Part shown: in pieces, positions 49,450-56,861 of the stretch | Layout: each line of letters starts with the position of its first letter | How positions within the stretch are numbered: the stretch's first letter is position 1 | Translations under genes and position numbers: made by a program | The notes under the pieces: model-generated | Told to the model about the DNA's origin: nothing | What the model saw: only the letters and a program-made list of their open reading frames with translations | The model's database searches: none | Source of the DNA: Merdiplasma sp905207905 | Lineage (GTDB): Bacteria > Bacillota > Clostridia > Lachnospirales > Lachnospiraceae | Direction: 5' to 3' | NCBI GenBank assembly: GCA_902475025.1 | Contig: CABRXX010000013.1 | Span: forward strand, 1 to 56,861 | Length of the DNA stretch: 56,861 nucleotides

Positions 49450-49964
49450 TGGGAAGAAGGAGAATTGAACTAAAAACGGCGTACGATCAGGCTTTGCTCA
49501 AGGGACTGGCCAAGATGCAGCAGCGGCTGTTTCATAATCGAATGAGAAATGGCATGGCAATTTCCGGGGTGTTGCTGATTGGAGCTGCGTTTTCCCTTCC
49601 AATTCCAGAGAACGTTTCTGTTTTGATGGTATTGTGTGGTTGTGGATTTCTCTACGGAGTGGATTATCCAGCTAGGGAAGCGGCTGCCGGTATGAAAAAA
49701 GTGTTGCAGGGAAAGTATCCGGTCATCGAATATGATTTTCAGGAGGAAGGGATACAGATCAGAAACGGTAACCGGAAAGAATGGGTATCATATGTCAGAC
49801 TGACCAAGATAGGAAAGGACAGGCGCGGTATTTATTTGTTTTTAGAGGACGAATCCGGCTACGCAGTGATTACGGAAGGAATGGAAACTAAAAATCGGGA
49901 AATTTTAGAGGAGATGATCCGAGAAAAAACCGGGAAAAATTGGCCAAGGTATCGTTTGATTTAA
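49449..49964 (+). CDS. Small membrane protein, YcxB-like
   Basis: 171 residues. A basic N-terminus (MGRRRIELKTAYDQ) is followed by two membrane helices (about residues 35-70), then a soluble C-terminal domain with EYDFQEEGIQIRNGNRKEWVSY, VRLTKIGKDRRGIYLFLED, reminiscent of YcxB-type domains. The start overlaps the end of the SDR gene, so it is coupled to the sugar-acid operon. No direct role in catabolism is evident. Confidence 0.6.
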   Translation: MGRRRIELKTAYDQALLKGLAKMQQRLFHNRMRNGMAISGVLLIGAAFSLPIPENVSVLMVLCGCGFLYGVDYPAREAAAGMKKVLQGKYPVIEYDFQEEGIQIRNGNRKEWVSYVRLTKIGKDRRGIYLFLEDESGYAVITEGMETKNREILEEMIREKTGKNWPRYRLI

Positions 49965-49979
49965 AATGTCTGTGGAAAG

Positions 49980-50106
49980 TAGGTGTTTTTCTGACACCTA
50001 TTTTAGACGGTAGGGCAGATTAATATCGAAGTTTGGGAAAGTTTCTCTAAAAAATTAAGAATGGAAAGGCTCTTCTATGACAAAGGAAAATCATGGGGGC
50101 CTTTTA
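49980..50106 (+). terminator. Terminators at the end of the sugar-acid operon
   Basis: TAGGTGT (49980-49986) pairs with ACACCTA (49994-50000), followed by TTTT. A second, weaker hairpin around 50064-50106 joins AAAGGC and GCCTTT, then a T run. The remaining gap to 50523 contains no gene that I can support; the minus frame at 50181-50390 lacks a ribosome site and recognisable content. Confidence 0.65.
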
Positions 50107-50523
50107 TTATGGAGAAATAAAAGAATACCTCATAGTATAGATGAAAAAAGCGATAAGAGGAAAGAAACATTAAATTTCTTTTAAATATTTTTCAGATTTG
50201 ATATGGCAATGTTCTTCTTATTCCTATTATGGGAGAAGTCGGTTTGAACGGAGAGGGAGACTCTCTTATAAGAAGCAGATAATGTAGAGGATCCAAAAAT
50301 ATTTTTGAGAAAGGAATTGTTCAGATGAAAGAAGATTAGTTGGGTGAGTTCTTTAATTCTATATCTACCATAGAACAGGGCTTTGGTCAAGCAAAAGAAA
50401 AGAGAGAAAGGAGTTGTCCCTCACTTTTTTTCTGAAACTGCATATTCATAGAAAAAAGACTGTGCTTCCGGTTCTTTGGGAAGTAAAATGCAGGGAGTGC
50501 AGGATGCAAAGGGGCAGATTTTT

Positions 50524-51768
50524 ATGATGAAAATGGAAAGCAGCGATATGGGTACGCTGCAGATACAGATTACCTCAGAACGGCAAAACCTTCCCATCGC
50601 CGGAGCAAAGGTGGATATTTCTTTTACCGGGGATCCGGATCAGATATTAGAGGAGGTGACGACAGACGAAAATGGGAAGACGGAAACGCTCCGTCTGGGA
50701 ACGCCGCCTCTGGAGTACAGTATGGAGCCTTCGGAGCAGCAGCCTTATGCAGAGTATACGCTTCGGATATCTGCCAGAGGATTTGAGACGGTTACGATTG
50801 CGGGAGCGCAGTTGCTGGCTAATCAGCTGGCAGTGCAGAACGTCAGGATGCGTACCCTGGAGCCGGAAGAGAGAGCGGATACGATCGTGATTCCTCAGCA
50901 TACCCTCTATGGAGAATATCCTCCAAAGATTGCGGAAGAAGAGATCAAACCTATCAATCAGTCCGGGGAGATCGTTCTGGACCGGGTAGTGATTCCGGAA
51001 TTTATTGTGGTTCATGACGGACCTCCCTCAGACCGCTCTGCCGGAAATTATTATGTTCCCTACCGGGACTATATTAAAAATGTAGCTTCCAGCGAGATTT
51101 ACGCTACCTGGCCGAAATCTACTATTATTGCCAATGTGCTGGCGATTCAGTCCTTTACCCTTAATCGTGTGTACACGGAATGGTATCGGAACAAGGGTTA
51201 TGATTTTACCATTACCTCTTCCACGGCTTTTGATCAGAAATGGATGGTGGGAAGAAATTATTTTGAAAGTATTGAAGCTGCGGTGGATGAGGTGTTCGAC
51301 AATTATCTATCCAGACCCAATGTAAAGCAGCCCATACTGACCCAGTATTGTGATGGAAACCGGGTGAGTTGTCCCGGCTGGCTGACTCAGTGGGGGAGTA
51401 AGAATCTGGGTGACCAGGGTTATGAGGCTATTGAGATCCTGCGCTATTTTTATGGGGACAGTATGTATATTAATTTTGCGGAGGAGGTCTCTGGGGTTCC
51501 ATCCTCCTATCCGGGATTTTTACTGGATGTGGGATCTGTGGGAGAAGATGTCCGAAAGATTCAGGATCAGTTGAATCGTATTTCAGATAACTATCCTTTG
51601 ATTCCTAAAATAGCAGAGGATGGAATTTTTGGTGAGCGCACCCAGGAGGCTGTCAAGGTTTTCCAGTCTGTTTTCGGGTTAAGGCAGGATGGGATTGTAG
51701 GGCCGAGAACCTGGTATAAAATTCAGGAAATTTATGTGGCAGTGACAAAAATGGCGGAATTGCAGTAA
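50524..51768 (+). CDS. Three-part peptidoglycan-binding protein
   Basis: 414 residues from ATG 50524 (AAAGGGG upstream); longer starts at 50476 or 50488 cannot be excluded. Residues 15-115 look like a carboxypeptidase-regulatory beta domain (GTLQIQITSERQNLPIAGAK, TTDENGKTE). The middle (about residues 190-320, NYYVPYRDYIKNVASSEIYA, LAIQSFTLNRVY) resembles SpoIID/LytB-type proteins. Residues 345-405 are PG_binding_1 (VRKIQDQLNRIS, GIFGERTQEAVKVFQ). No signal peptide is visible. This architecture is common in Lachnospiraceae; a cell-wall or spore-related role is inferred. Confidence 0.8.
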   Translation: MMKMESSDMGTLQIQITSERQNLPIAGAKVDISFTGDPDQILEEVTTDENGKTETLRLGTPPLEYSMEPSEQQPYAEYTLRISARGFETVTIAGAQLLANQLAVQNVRMRTLEPEERADTIVIPQHTLYGEYPPKIAEEEIKPINQSGEIVLDRVVIPEFIVVHDGPPSDRSAGNYYVPYRDYIKNVASSEIYATWPKSTIIANVLAIQSFTLNRVYTEWYRNKGYDFTITSSTAFDQKWMVGRNYFESIEAAVDEVFDNYLSRPNVKQPILTQYCDGNRVSCPGWLTQWGSKNLGDQGYEAIEILRYFYGDSMYINFAEEVSGVPSSYPGFLLDVGSVGEDVRKIQDQLNRISDNYPLIPKIAEDGIFGERTQEAVKVFQSVFGLRQDGIVGPRTWYKIQEIYVAVTKMAELQ

Positions 51769-51775
51769 AAAATTG

Positions 51776-51846
51776 TTTCTTTTCTCCGAAAATATATTGT
51801 TTTTCGGAGAAAAGTCACCCGAGAGGGTATTGTTGGAGGTGGTTTG
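51776..51846. repeat. Palindromic intergenic element, copy 2
   Basis: CTTTTCTCCGAAAA and TTTTCGGAGAAAAG form a hairpin, followed by TCACCCGAGAGGGTATTGTT, which aligns with copy 1 (25481-25607). It lies after the peptidoglycan-binding gene and beside the converging GPH symporter gene. Confidence 0.6.
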
Positions 51847-51876
51847 CGACATCCGCTTCGTCTGTGGCGGAGCGCT

Positions 51877-53229
51877 TCAGCGACATCCTTCCTCCTGAGA
51901 ATAAAGTGGGGAGGAAAGGCTTTCCTTCGCTTTGCTATTTAATCGGTAGTACTGCAGCAGAACGATGATGAGCAGTGCAATCAGGGCAGGAATCAGATTC
52001 ATACAGCCGTTCATCATATTGAAAGCAGAGGCACTCTGTTCCAAATTAGGAATGTATCCGGCAAAGGAGAGCAGCAGATGCAGTACCAGGGGGGCTAAAA
52101 AGCCTCCCAGCTTTCGCATGAAGCTGAGCATACTGTAAATAAAACCGTCTGCCCGTATGCCGGTACGTTCCTGGGTGTTAGTTACAATGTCCGGAAGCAT
52201 ACTGCAGAGCATGGCATTGGAGATGCCGTTGCCAGCAGTTCCGATCCAAAGAAAAAGCAGGAGGATAGGCCAGTCTGCTGTAGGGGTGATCAGGTATAAA
52301 AGTACTCCGGTAATCAGAACCAGACCATAGCCGAAGCAGCACAGAAGATGTTTTTCCCGGAACAGCTTCAAAAGCCTTGGAGCTAAAAGTGCGGTGCTTC
52401 CAAGTGTACAGCCGCTAAGAATCAGATAGAAAAGAAAGAGGCTGGGCTTTTGTACTACATAGGCGAAATAGAAGGAACTGATCATAGCCTGACCGTAATT
52501 GAGAAAACCGAATAGGAATACCCCCAACAGGGTAATGATAAGGGGGGGATTATTCTTTGTTATGCCCCGAAGATTCTTGACTTCAGGTTTGGACGCTTTG
52601 GCAGCCTCTGTCGTCTCACGGGTAAAAAAGCAGGAAAACAGGCTGATGGGAAAAAGAAGAAGCGTCAAAACCTGGTGAAATCTCATATAGAGAGTCAGAT
52701 TCTGAACTTCCATAGTTACCGGATCGCAGAGCAGAGAGAGCAGTCCTAATGCAAGGGTACAGCTAAGGGCGGAGACGCACAGTCTTCGGCTGATGAGCCC
52801 ACATTGTTCCTTAGGTTTCTGGCTGATGCAGGAATGGAGTCCGCCGAATGGGATATTCCACATGGAGATCAGCAGGATTGACAGGATATACAAAAAACAG
52901 GCCGATAAAAACCCAGTCTTGTTGGCTTGCTTGGATGCCAGTGAGAAAAGGGACAGCAGCGTAGGTAGCAGCAAAAGGGAACTGATGAGCATCCAGGGGC
53001 GGTAACGTCCAAAGCGGGTAACGAAAAGATCGCAGACAAGCCCCATAAACAGGTCGGATGCCAGATTTATCATGCAGGCGCCTGTTAGAACAAATAAAAA
53101 CAGAGAGCCGGATAAACCGGCTATGGAGGTAAGGTAAAAAAGAAAATAACAGTTTACCAGCATCCAAGTCAGGGCCATGGGAATGCCGCCCAGCGAAAAT
53201 GCGGCGTGTTTTATAATCGGTTTATTCAT
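51877..53229 (-). CDS. GPH-family sugar:cation symporter (MFS, MelB type)
   Basis: 450 residues with about twelve membrane helices. The N-terminal DLFMGLVCDLFVTRFGRYRPWMLI is the MelB/XynP-like cation-sugar signature. The central TREEs-like charged loop between helices 6 and 7 (FTRETTEAAKASKPEV) and GNGISNAMLCSMLPDIV fit the family. AAAGGA precedes the ATG. It is divergent from a LysR gene. The sugar could be a galactoside, given galK nearby, but that is only positional inference. Confidence 0.88.
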   Translation of the reverse strand: MNKPIIKHAAFSLGGIPMALTWMLVNCYFLFYLTSIAGLSGSLFLFVLTGACMINLASDLFMGLVCDLFVTRFGRYRPWMLISSLLLLPTLLSLFSLASKQANKTGFLSACFLYILSILLISMWNIPFGGLHSCISQKPKEQCGLISRRLCVSALSCTLALGLLSLLCDPVTMEVQNLTLYMRFHQVLTLLLFPISLFSCFFTRETTEAAKASKPEVKNLRGITKNNPPLIITLLGVFLFGFLNYGQAMISSFYFAYVVQKPSLFLFYLILSGCTLGSTALLAPRLLKLFREKHLLCCFGYGLVLITGVLLYLITPTADWPILLLFLWIGTAGNGISNAMLCSMLPDIVTNTQERTGIRADGFIYSMLSFMRKLGGFLAPLVLHLLLSFAGYIPNLEQSASAFNMMNGCMNLIPALIALLIIVLLQYYRLNSKAKESLSSPLYSQEEGCR

Positions 53230-53434
53230 AATGATCGTCCTTTGCCTGGTGGAAAAAATACAGAAAATGCTTAAAATTGAGCTATTTACAGAGATTATGC
53301 TTGCTATAAGAGTGAAACTAAGCTATGTTAACTATAACACAGGGAAAAAGGAATGGATAATACCTGCTATTTATGAAGGGATCATTCCTGGTAGTTATGG
53401 CAGGAAAATGCAGCTTGAAAATCTGGAGGGCGCC

Positions 53435-54367
53435 ATGAGGTTAATGCAGTTGGAGTATTTTATTAAGGTGGCAGAGTGCGGTTCCATCACCAAGGCAGCG
53501 CAGGAATTATATTTAAGCCAGCCCAGTCTGACAAAAGCCATTTCCAACCTGGAGGCGGAATATGGGCTTCAGCTTCTGGAGCGTACCTCAAAGGGAATTA
53601 CAGTTACCCCCAGGGGCAGAGATTTTCTTGAATATGCCAAGAATGTGGTGACAGCAAAAAAGACGCTGGAGAATGTATTTTTGGGAGGCGAAAGCAAAGA
53701 ACGCCTTAGATTGTACGTTGCCAGCCAGCAGTTTGATTTTCTTTATCCCATTGTGGAGGAACTTTATCAGAACTATGCTGCCAAGCCGGTATACATTGAC
53801 CTGGAGGAGACAGACCGGGGAGAGATCATCAATCGGGTATGGAACCGGGATGTGGATCTGGGATTTTTGGTATTGTCTAAAGAAGATACCAAATTTTTTA
53901 AGCAGGAGCTGGAAGAAAAGGCGTTGGAGATTCATACTCTGGATACGTCTACGGTCTATGTGTGTATGTGTGATTCCTCTTCTTTATATAAGAAAGAACG
54001 GATTACAGTTGAGGATGCTGCTCCTCAGCTCCATGTGGTGCTGGATTGGGAAAAATCCATGCGCAGGGAGCTGCTTTCCGGGCATCTGCATCAAAATATG
54101 AAAGGGGATCATCTGATTTTCTGCAATAATATCCGGGCCTGCGTGTATTTCATGAAGCGTATGGGGGCGCTTTTGTATGCGCCTAAGTGGGTGCTTGGAA
54201 TGCTGGAAAAAGAGCAGGTTCGGTCAGTGCCCCTGGAATTGCCGGGAGGGGAGGGGTATCCTTTGGTAAATCGCCTGGTATGGCTCAAGCGTTCCAATGA
54301 AGAGCTGAGTGAGGCGGAAAAACTGTTTGTTGACAAAGTGAAAAAAGCGCTTCTGCAGGATAGATAG
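53435..54367 (+). CDS. LysR-family transcriptional regulator
   Basis: 310 residues from ATG 53435 with GGAGGG upstream; a long extension to 53177 overlaps the symporter gene and is not real. The N-terminal HTH is LEYFIKVAECGSITKAAQEL, YLSQPSLTKAISNLEAEYG. The rest is an effector-binding domain (LRLYVASQQFDFLYPIVEEL). Divergent from the GPH symporter, about 200 bases apart, so it probably regulates that transporter. Its 3' end meets the minus-strand AraC-type gene. Confidence 0.92.
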   Translation: MRLMQLEYFIKVAECGSITKAAQELYLSQPSLTKAISNLEAEYGLQLLERTSKGITVTPRGRDFLEYAKNVVTAKKTLENVFLGGESKERLRLYVASQQFDFLYPIVEELYQNYAAKPVYIDLEETDRGEIINRVWNRDVDLGFLVLSKEDTKFFKQELEEKALEIHTLDTSTVYVCMCDSSSLYKKERITVEDAAPQLHVVLDWEKSMRRELLSGHLHQNMKGDHLIFCNNIRACVYFMKRMGALLYAPKWVLGMLEKEQVRSVPLELPGGEGYPLVNRLVWLKRSNEELSEAEKLFVDKVKKALLQDR

Positions 54368-54377
54368 CAGCGGCTTT

Positions 54378-55217
54378 TTACGGGGTATTCTTCTGATACT
54401 GTTTGGGAGAATATCCTGTATTTTTTTTGAAAGTGGAAATAAAATAGTTATAATCCTGAAAGCCGCAGGCAGCAGCTATCTGGCCAATGGTCCAGTCGCG
54501 GTGTTCTGTAAGCAGTTCTTTTGCCTTTTTGATCCGCAGATTTCGGATGTGTTCTGCCACGCCAATGCCGTAGGTGCTGTTGGTGATCTCATAGAGATAG
54601 GTTTTTCCAATGGAAAACTGACGGCAGAGGGCCGGTACGCTCAAATCTCCGGTGAGATTCTGGAAGATATATTCATCGATTCTGGTGTGGAGGTCTTCCT
54701 TTTTCAGAATGGCCAGCCGTTCATTGCACAGATAGGAGGCAATGGCCTCCAGAATATGGCAGGCAGCCAGCACATATTCTTCCGTGAGAATGGGGCGTTC
54801 CATGCAGGCCTGATGCAGTGCGTCCATGTCGATCTGATAATTCTGGCACAGGCTGCTGATAATCGTCCATCCTTCCTGGTGGCTTTGATAGGTGAAAATA
54901 TTTCCCACAATAATATAGCCTACGATCATTTCTCCCATAAAGATGGGTGTGCAGGCCTCCATCAGTCCGGCGTGGCACCGATAAAAATAGATCCTGTGCT
55001 TTTTGGCTGCGATCCTGCAGGCTTCCCGGTCACAGGATTTGCAGCGGGATCCGGCAGTGGGATCTGTGCGGATTAATTGGCAGAAGAAGGGCAGCTCCTT
55101 CGGATACGGGAAGATCTCTTCATACTTCTCACTGAATAGGGAAATGTGAATCCCAGTAAGGGTATAGAAGTCCTGAAAGAGAGGACCAAGTTTTTCAAGG
55201 TCAAAGGATGAAATCAT
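54378..55217 (-). CDS. AraC-family regulator with PocR sensory domain
   Basis: 279 residues from ATG 55217 (GGAGG nine bases upstream); a TTG five codons earlier has no site. Residues 1-165 are a PocR domain with the cysteine set CKSCDREACR and YRCHAGLMEA (about residues 55-85), which bind a metal or cluster in the family. The C-terminal 100 residues contain two AraC helix-turn-helices (LSVPALCRQFSIGKTYLYEI, TIGQIAAACGFQDYNYFIST). It is divergent from galK, so control of galactose genes is possible. Confidence 0.92.
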   Translation of the reverse strand: MISSFDLEKLGPLFQDFYTLTGIHISLFSEKYEEIFPYPKELPFFCQLIRTDPTAGSRCKSCDREACRIAAKKHRIYFYRCHAGLMEACTPIFMGEMIVGYIIVGNIFTYQSHQEGWTIISSLCQNYQIDMDALHQACMERPILTEEYVLAACHILEAIASYLCNERLAILKKEDLHTRIDEYIFQNLTGDLSVPALCRQFSIGKTYLYEITNSTYGIGVAEHIRNLRIKKAKELLTEHRDWTIGQIAAACGFQDYNYFISTFKKNTGYSPKQYQKNTP

Positions 55218-55383
55218 GATGGCAGCCTCCAAATGCGAACAAAATCAAAGTTTTTAAACAAATTAGCTCTATACGAAATGAAAAAAATAGGATATGATTA
55301 ATTTAACATAAACAGAAGTGAAAATACAGGATTTTTCACGAAAAAGGGTTAATTTTACAAGGAAAACAGTGGGAGGTAGCAAA

Positions 55384-56664
55384 ATGAACCTGGAAGCATG
55401 GAAAAAGAAGATAAGCAGCGGCGGTCTGGATAGGACCATGAAGCATCTTTACGGCAAAAAAACGGAAGAAAACAAAAAGCGCTATGAGGATCTGCTTCAG
55501 ATGTTTGAAGACACTTTTGGGGAGGAGCAGGAGATTTGTCTTTTCTCTGCACCTGGAAGAACGGAGATTGGAGGAAATCATACCGATCACCAGCACGGCT
55601 GTGTGTTGGCTGCTTCTGTGGATATGGATATGATCGCAGCAGTATCCATGACTGGTGAGCAGGAAATTTGTGTACAGTCGGAAGGGTATCCAATGTGCAG
55701 AATTTCCCTGGAGGATCTGTCGGTGCAGGAGTCTGAGAAAAATTCTACTGCAGCCCTGATCCGGGGTGTTGCAGCCCGGTTTGAACAGCTGGGATGCCAA
55801 GTGGGAGGTTTTCATGCCTGCGTAAAATCCAGTGTGCTTCCCGGAAGCGGCATCAGTTCCTCCGCAGCCTTTGAGGTGTTGATCGGAAATATTGTAAATA
55901 CTTTGTTTTTTGAAAACAAGGTATCTGCAGTGGAGATTGCTCAGATTGGCCAGTATGCAGAAAATGTATATTTTGGAAAGCCCAGCGGCCTTATGGATCA
56001 GACTGCCTCCTCTGTTGGGAATATGCTTACCATTGATTTTGCGGACACGGCCCATCCGGTGGTAAAGAGGCTGGACATTGATTTTGAGAAATCCGGCCTG
56101 GTTTTGTGCATCATCGATTCCGGAGCAGATCATGCAGATCTTACAGATGAATATGCAGCCATTCCCAATGAGCTGAAAAAGATCTGCCGCCTTCTTGGAA
56201 AAGAGTTTTTGCGGGAGGTTCCGGAAGAAGAATTTTTTGCAGCCCTGCCCAGAATCCGGAAGGAAGTGGGAGACCGGGCGCTGCTTCGTGCCATGCATGT
56301 ATACCGCGACAACGAGCGGGTGGCAAAACAGGGAAAAGCTCTGGAGATGGGAGACATCGACACCTTCTTGAAGCTGGTAAAAGAGTCGGGACAAAGTTCC
56401 TGGATGTATCTGCAGGATATTGTGCCCTGCGGAAGCACAACGCATCAGGAGATGGCCATTGCTCTGGCCATGTGTGATAAACTGCTGGCAGGCAAAGGCG
56501 CTTACCGGGTTCATGGCGGTGGCTTTGCTGGAACGGTGCAGGCTTTTGTGCCGGTAGAACTGCTGCAGGAATTCCAGGCTGGCATTGAGGCTGTTCTGGG
56601 CGAGAGAAGCTGTCATGTGCTCTCCATCCGTCCAGTGGGAGGATTGGAGATCAAGGCAGAATAG
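55384..56664 (+). CDS. galK: Galactokinase
   Basis: 426 residues from ATG 55384 (GGGAGG upstream; an upstream in-frame GTG lacks support). GHMP-kinase signatures: APGRTEIGGNHTDHQHG (galactokinase motif, about residue 58), LPGSGISSSAAFEV (ATP loop, about 155), and RVHGGGFAGTVQAF near the C-terminus. It phosphorylates galactose at C1 in the Leloir pathway. Followed after about 120 bases by galE. Slightly longer than the usual ~390 residues, mainly through an N-terminal helical extension. Confidence 0.96.
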   Translation: MNLEAWKKKISSGGLDRTMKHLYGKKTEENKKRYEDLLQMFEDTFGEEQEICLFSAPGRTEIGGNHTDHQHGCVLAASVDMDMIAAVSMTGEQEICVQSEGYPMCRISLEDLSVQESEKNSTAALIRGVAARFEQLGCQVGGFHACVKSSVLPGSGISSSAAFEVLIGNIVNTLFFENKVSAVEIAQIGQYAENVYFGKPSGLMDQTASSVGNMLTIDFADTAHPVVKRLDIDFEKSGLVLCIIDSGADHADLTDEYAAIPNELKKICRLLGKEFLREVPEEEFFAALPRIRKEVGDRALLRAMHVYRDNERVAKQGKALEMGDIDTFLKLVKESGQSSWMYLQDIVPCGSTTHQEMAIALAMCDKLLAGKGAYRVHGGGFAGTVQAFVPVELLQEFQAGIEAVLGERSCHVLSIRPVGGLEIKAE

Positions 56665-56784
56665 GCGTCTGGAACGTGAGGAATGTTAGCCTCCGGCAGA
56701 AACGTGAAAAGATATCAATAAATAAACACAATCGGAACCATTCAAAACAGGAGGAGGCAGGAGCCTTCCGGAAAGGAGCATACA

Positions 56785-56861
56785 ATGAGAATTTTAGTGA
56801 CAGGCGGTGCAGGATATATTGGAAGCCATACCTGTGTAGAGCTGTTGGAGGCAGATTATGA
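56785..56861 (+). CDS. galE: UDP-glucose 4-epimerase, 5' end only
   Basis: The first 25 codons are present: MRILVTGGAGYIGSHTCVEL is the unmistakable NAD-binding start of GalE. AAAGGAG lies eight bases before the ATG. The gene runs off the window. It forms a galK-galE Leloir unit with the preceding gene. Confidence 0.9.
   Translation, partial: MRILVTGGAGYIGSHTCVELLEADY

Noticed and set aside
50181..50390. 69-codon minus-strand frame
   Set aside because: It lacks a ribosome site and recognisable features, and lies in a low-complexity A/T-rich gap.
53177..53434. N-terminal extension of the LysR gene
   Set aside because: It overlaps the start of the divergent symporter gene and has no LysR-like content; the family start is at 53435.

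Overview
The window looks like a chromosome segment of a gut Lachnospiraceae (a Blautia-like Firmicute): moderate GC, strong AGGAGG-type ribosome sites, 17-bp-spaced sigma-A promoters, TTG/GTG starts, and the combination of malQ, glgB, a fused acyl-CoA dehydratase activase, serC-serA-DUF1015 and TRAP/GPH transporters. Genus is inferred from protein style only. No tRNA or rRNA gene and no CRISPR array was seen.

Region 1 (1-6332) is a maltodextrin-type operon: extracellular binding protein, two permeases, a LacI regulator and 4-alpha-glucanotransferase, behind a sigma-A promoter with tandem GGAAAC/GTTTCC operators. Region 2 (6551-12801) holds a 1417-residue activase/dehydratase fusion on the minus strand, back-to-back with tgt, then yajC. 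Region 3 (12999-20806) is amino-acid biosynthesis: an Lrp regulator, leuB, ilvD, ilvB, serC, serA. Region 4 (20961-28051) has a DUF1015 protein, glgB, a CsoR-like repressor with a histidine-rich tail, a secreted protein, and metA (homoserine O-acetyltransferase by its Glu111).

Region 5 (28003-39913) is an 11.9-kb integrative element inserted in the 3' end of metA. It rebuilds the metA end and leaves the displaced 3' end beyond the integrase. It carries a Tn916-type Xis and tyrosine integrase, a serine recombinase, a winged-helix replication-initiator-like protein next to an A/C-rich iteron-like region, a NUMOD4/AP2-like protein, a secreted peptidoglycan-binding protein, an Xre-type HTH gene with a non-standard start (ATC or ATT), an Uma2-like protein, a cluster of tiny genes under a perfect-dyad operator, and a decayed ParB-like gene full of AATTATT-centred palindromes. 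No relaxase or type IV secretion gene is visible. This is the most novel part of the window.

Region 6 (40100-49964) is a sugar-acid locus: SDR and aldose-epimerase-like genes on one strand, then a divergent GntR regulator, a TRAP transporter (DctQ, DctM, DctP), an UlaG-like hydrolase, two mandelate-racemase-superfamily dehydratases, a second SDR and a small membrane protein. Heptameric AATATCA repeats lie in the divergent promoter and again in front of dctQ, suggesting one GntR regulon.

Region 7 (50524-56861) holds a three-part peptidoglycan-binding protein, a GPH sugar symporter divergent from a LysR regulator, a PocR-AraC regulator, and galactokinase followed by the first codons of galE.
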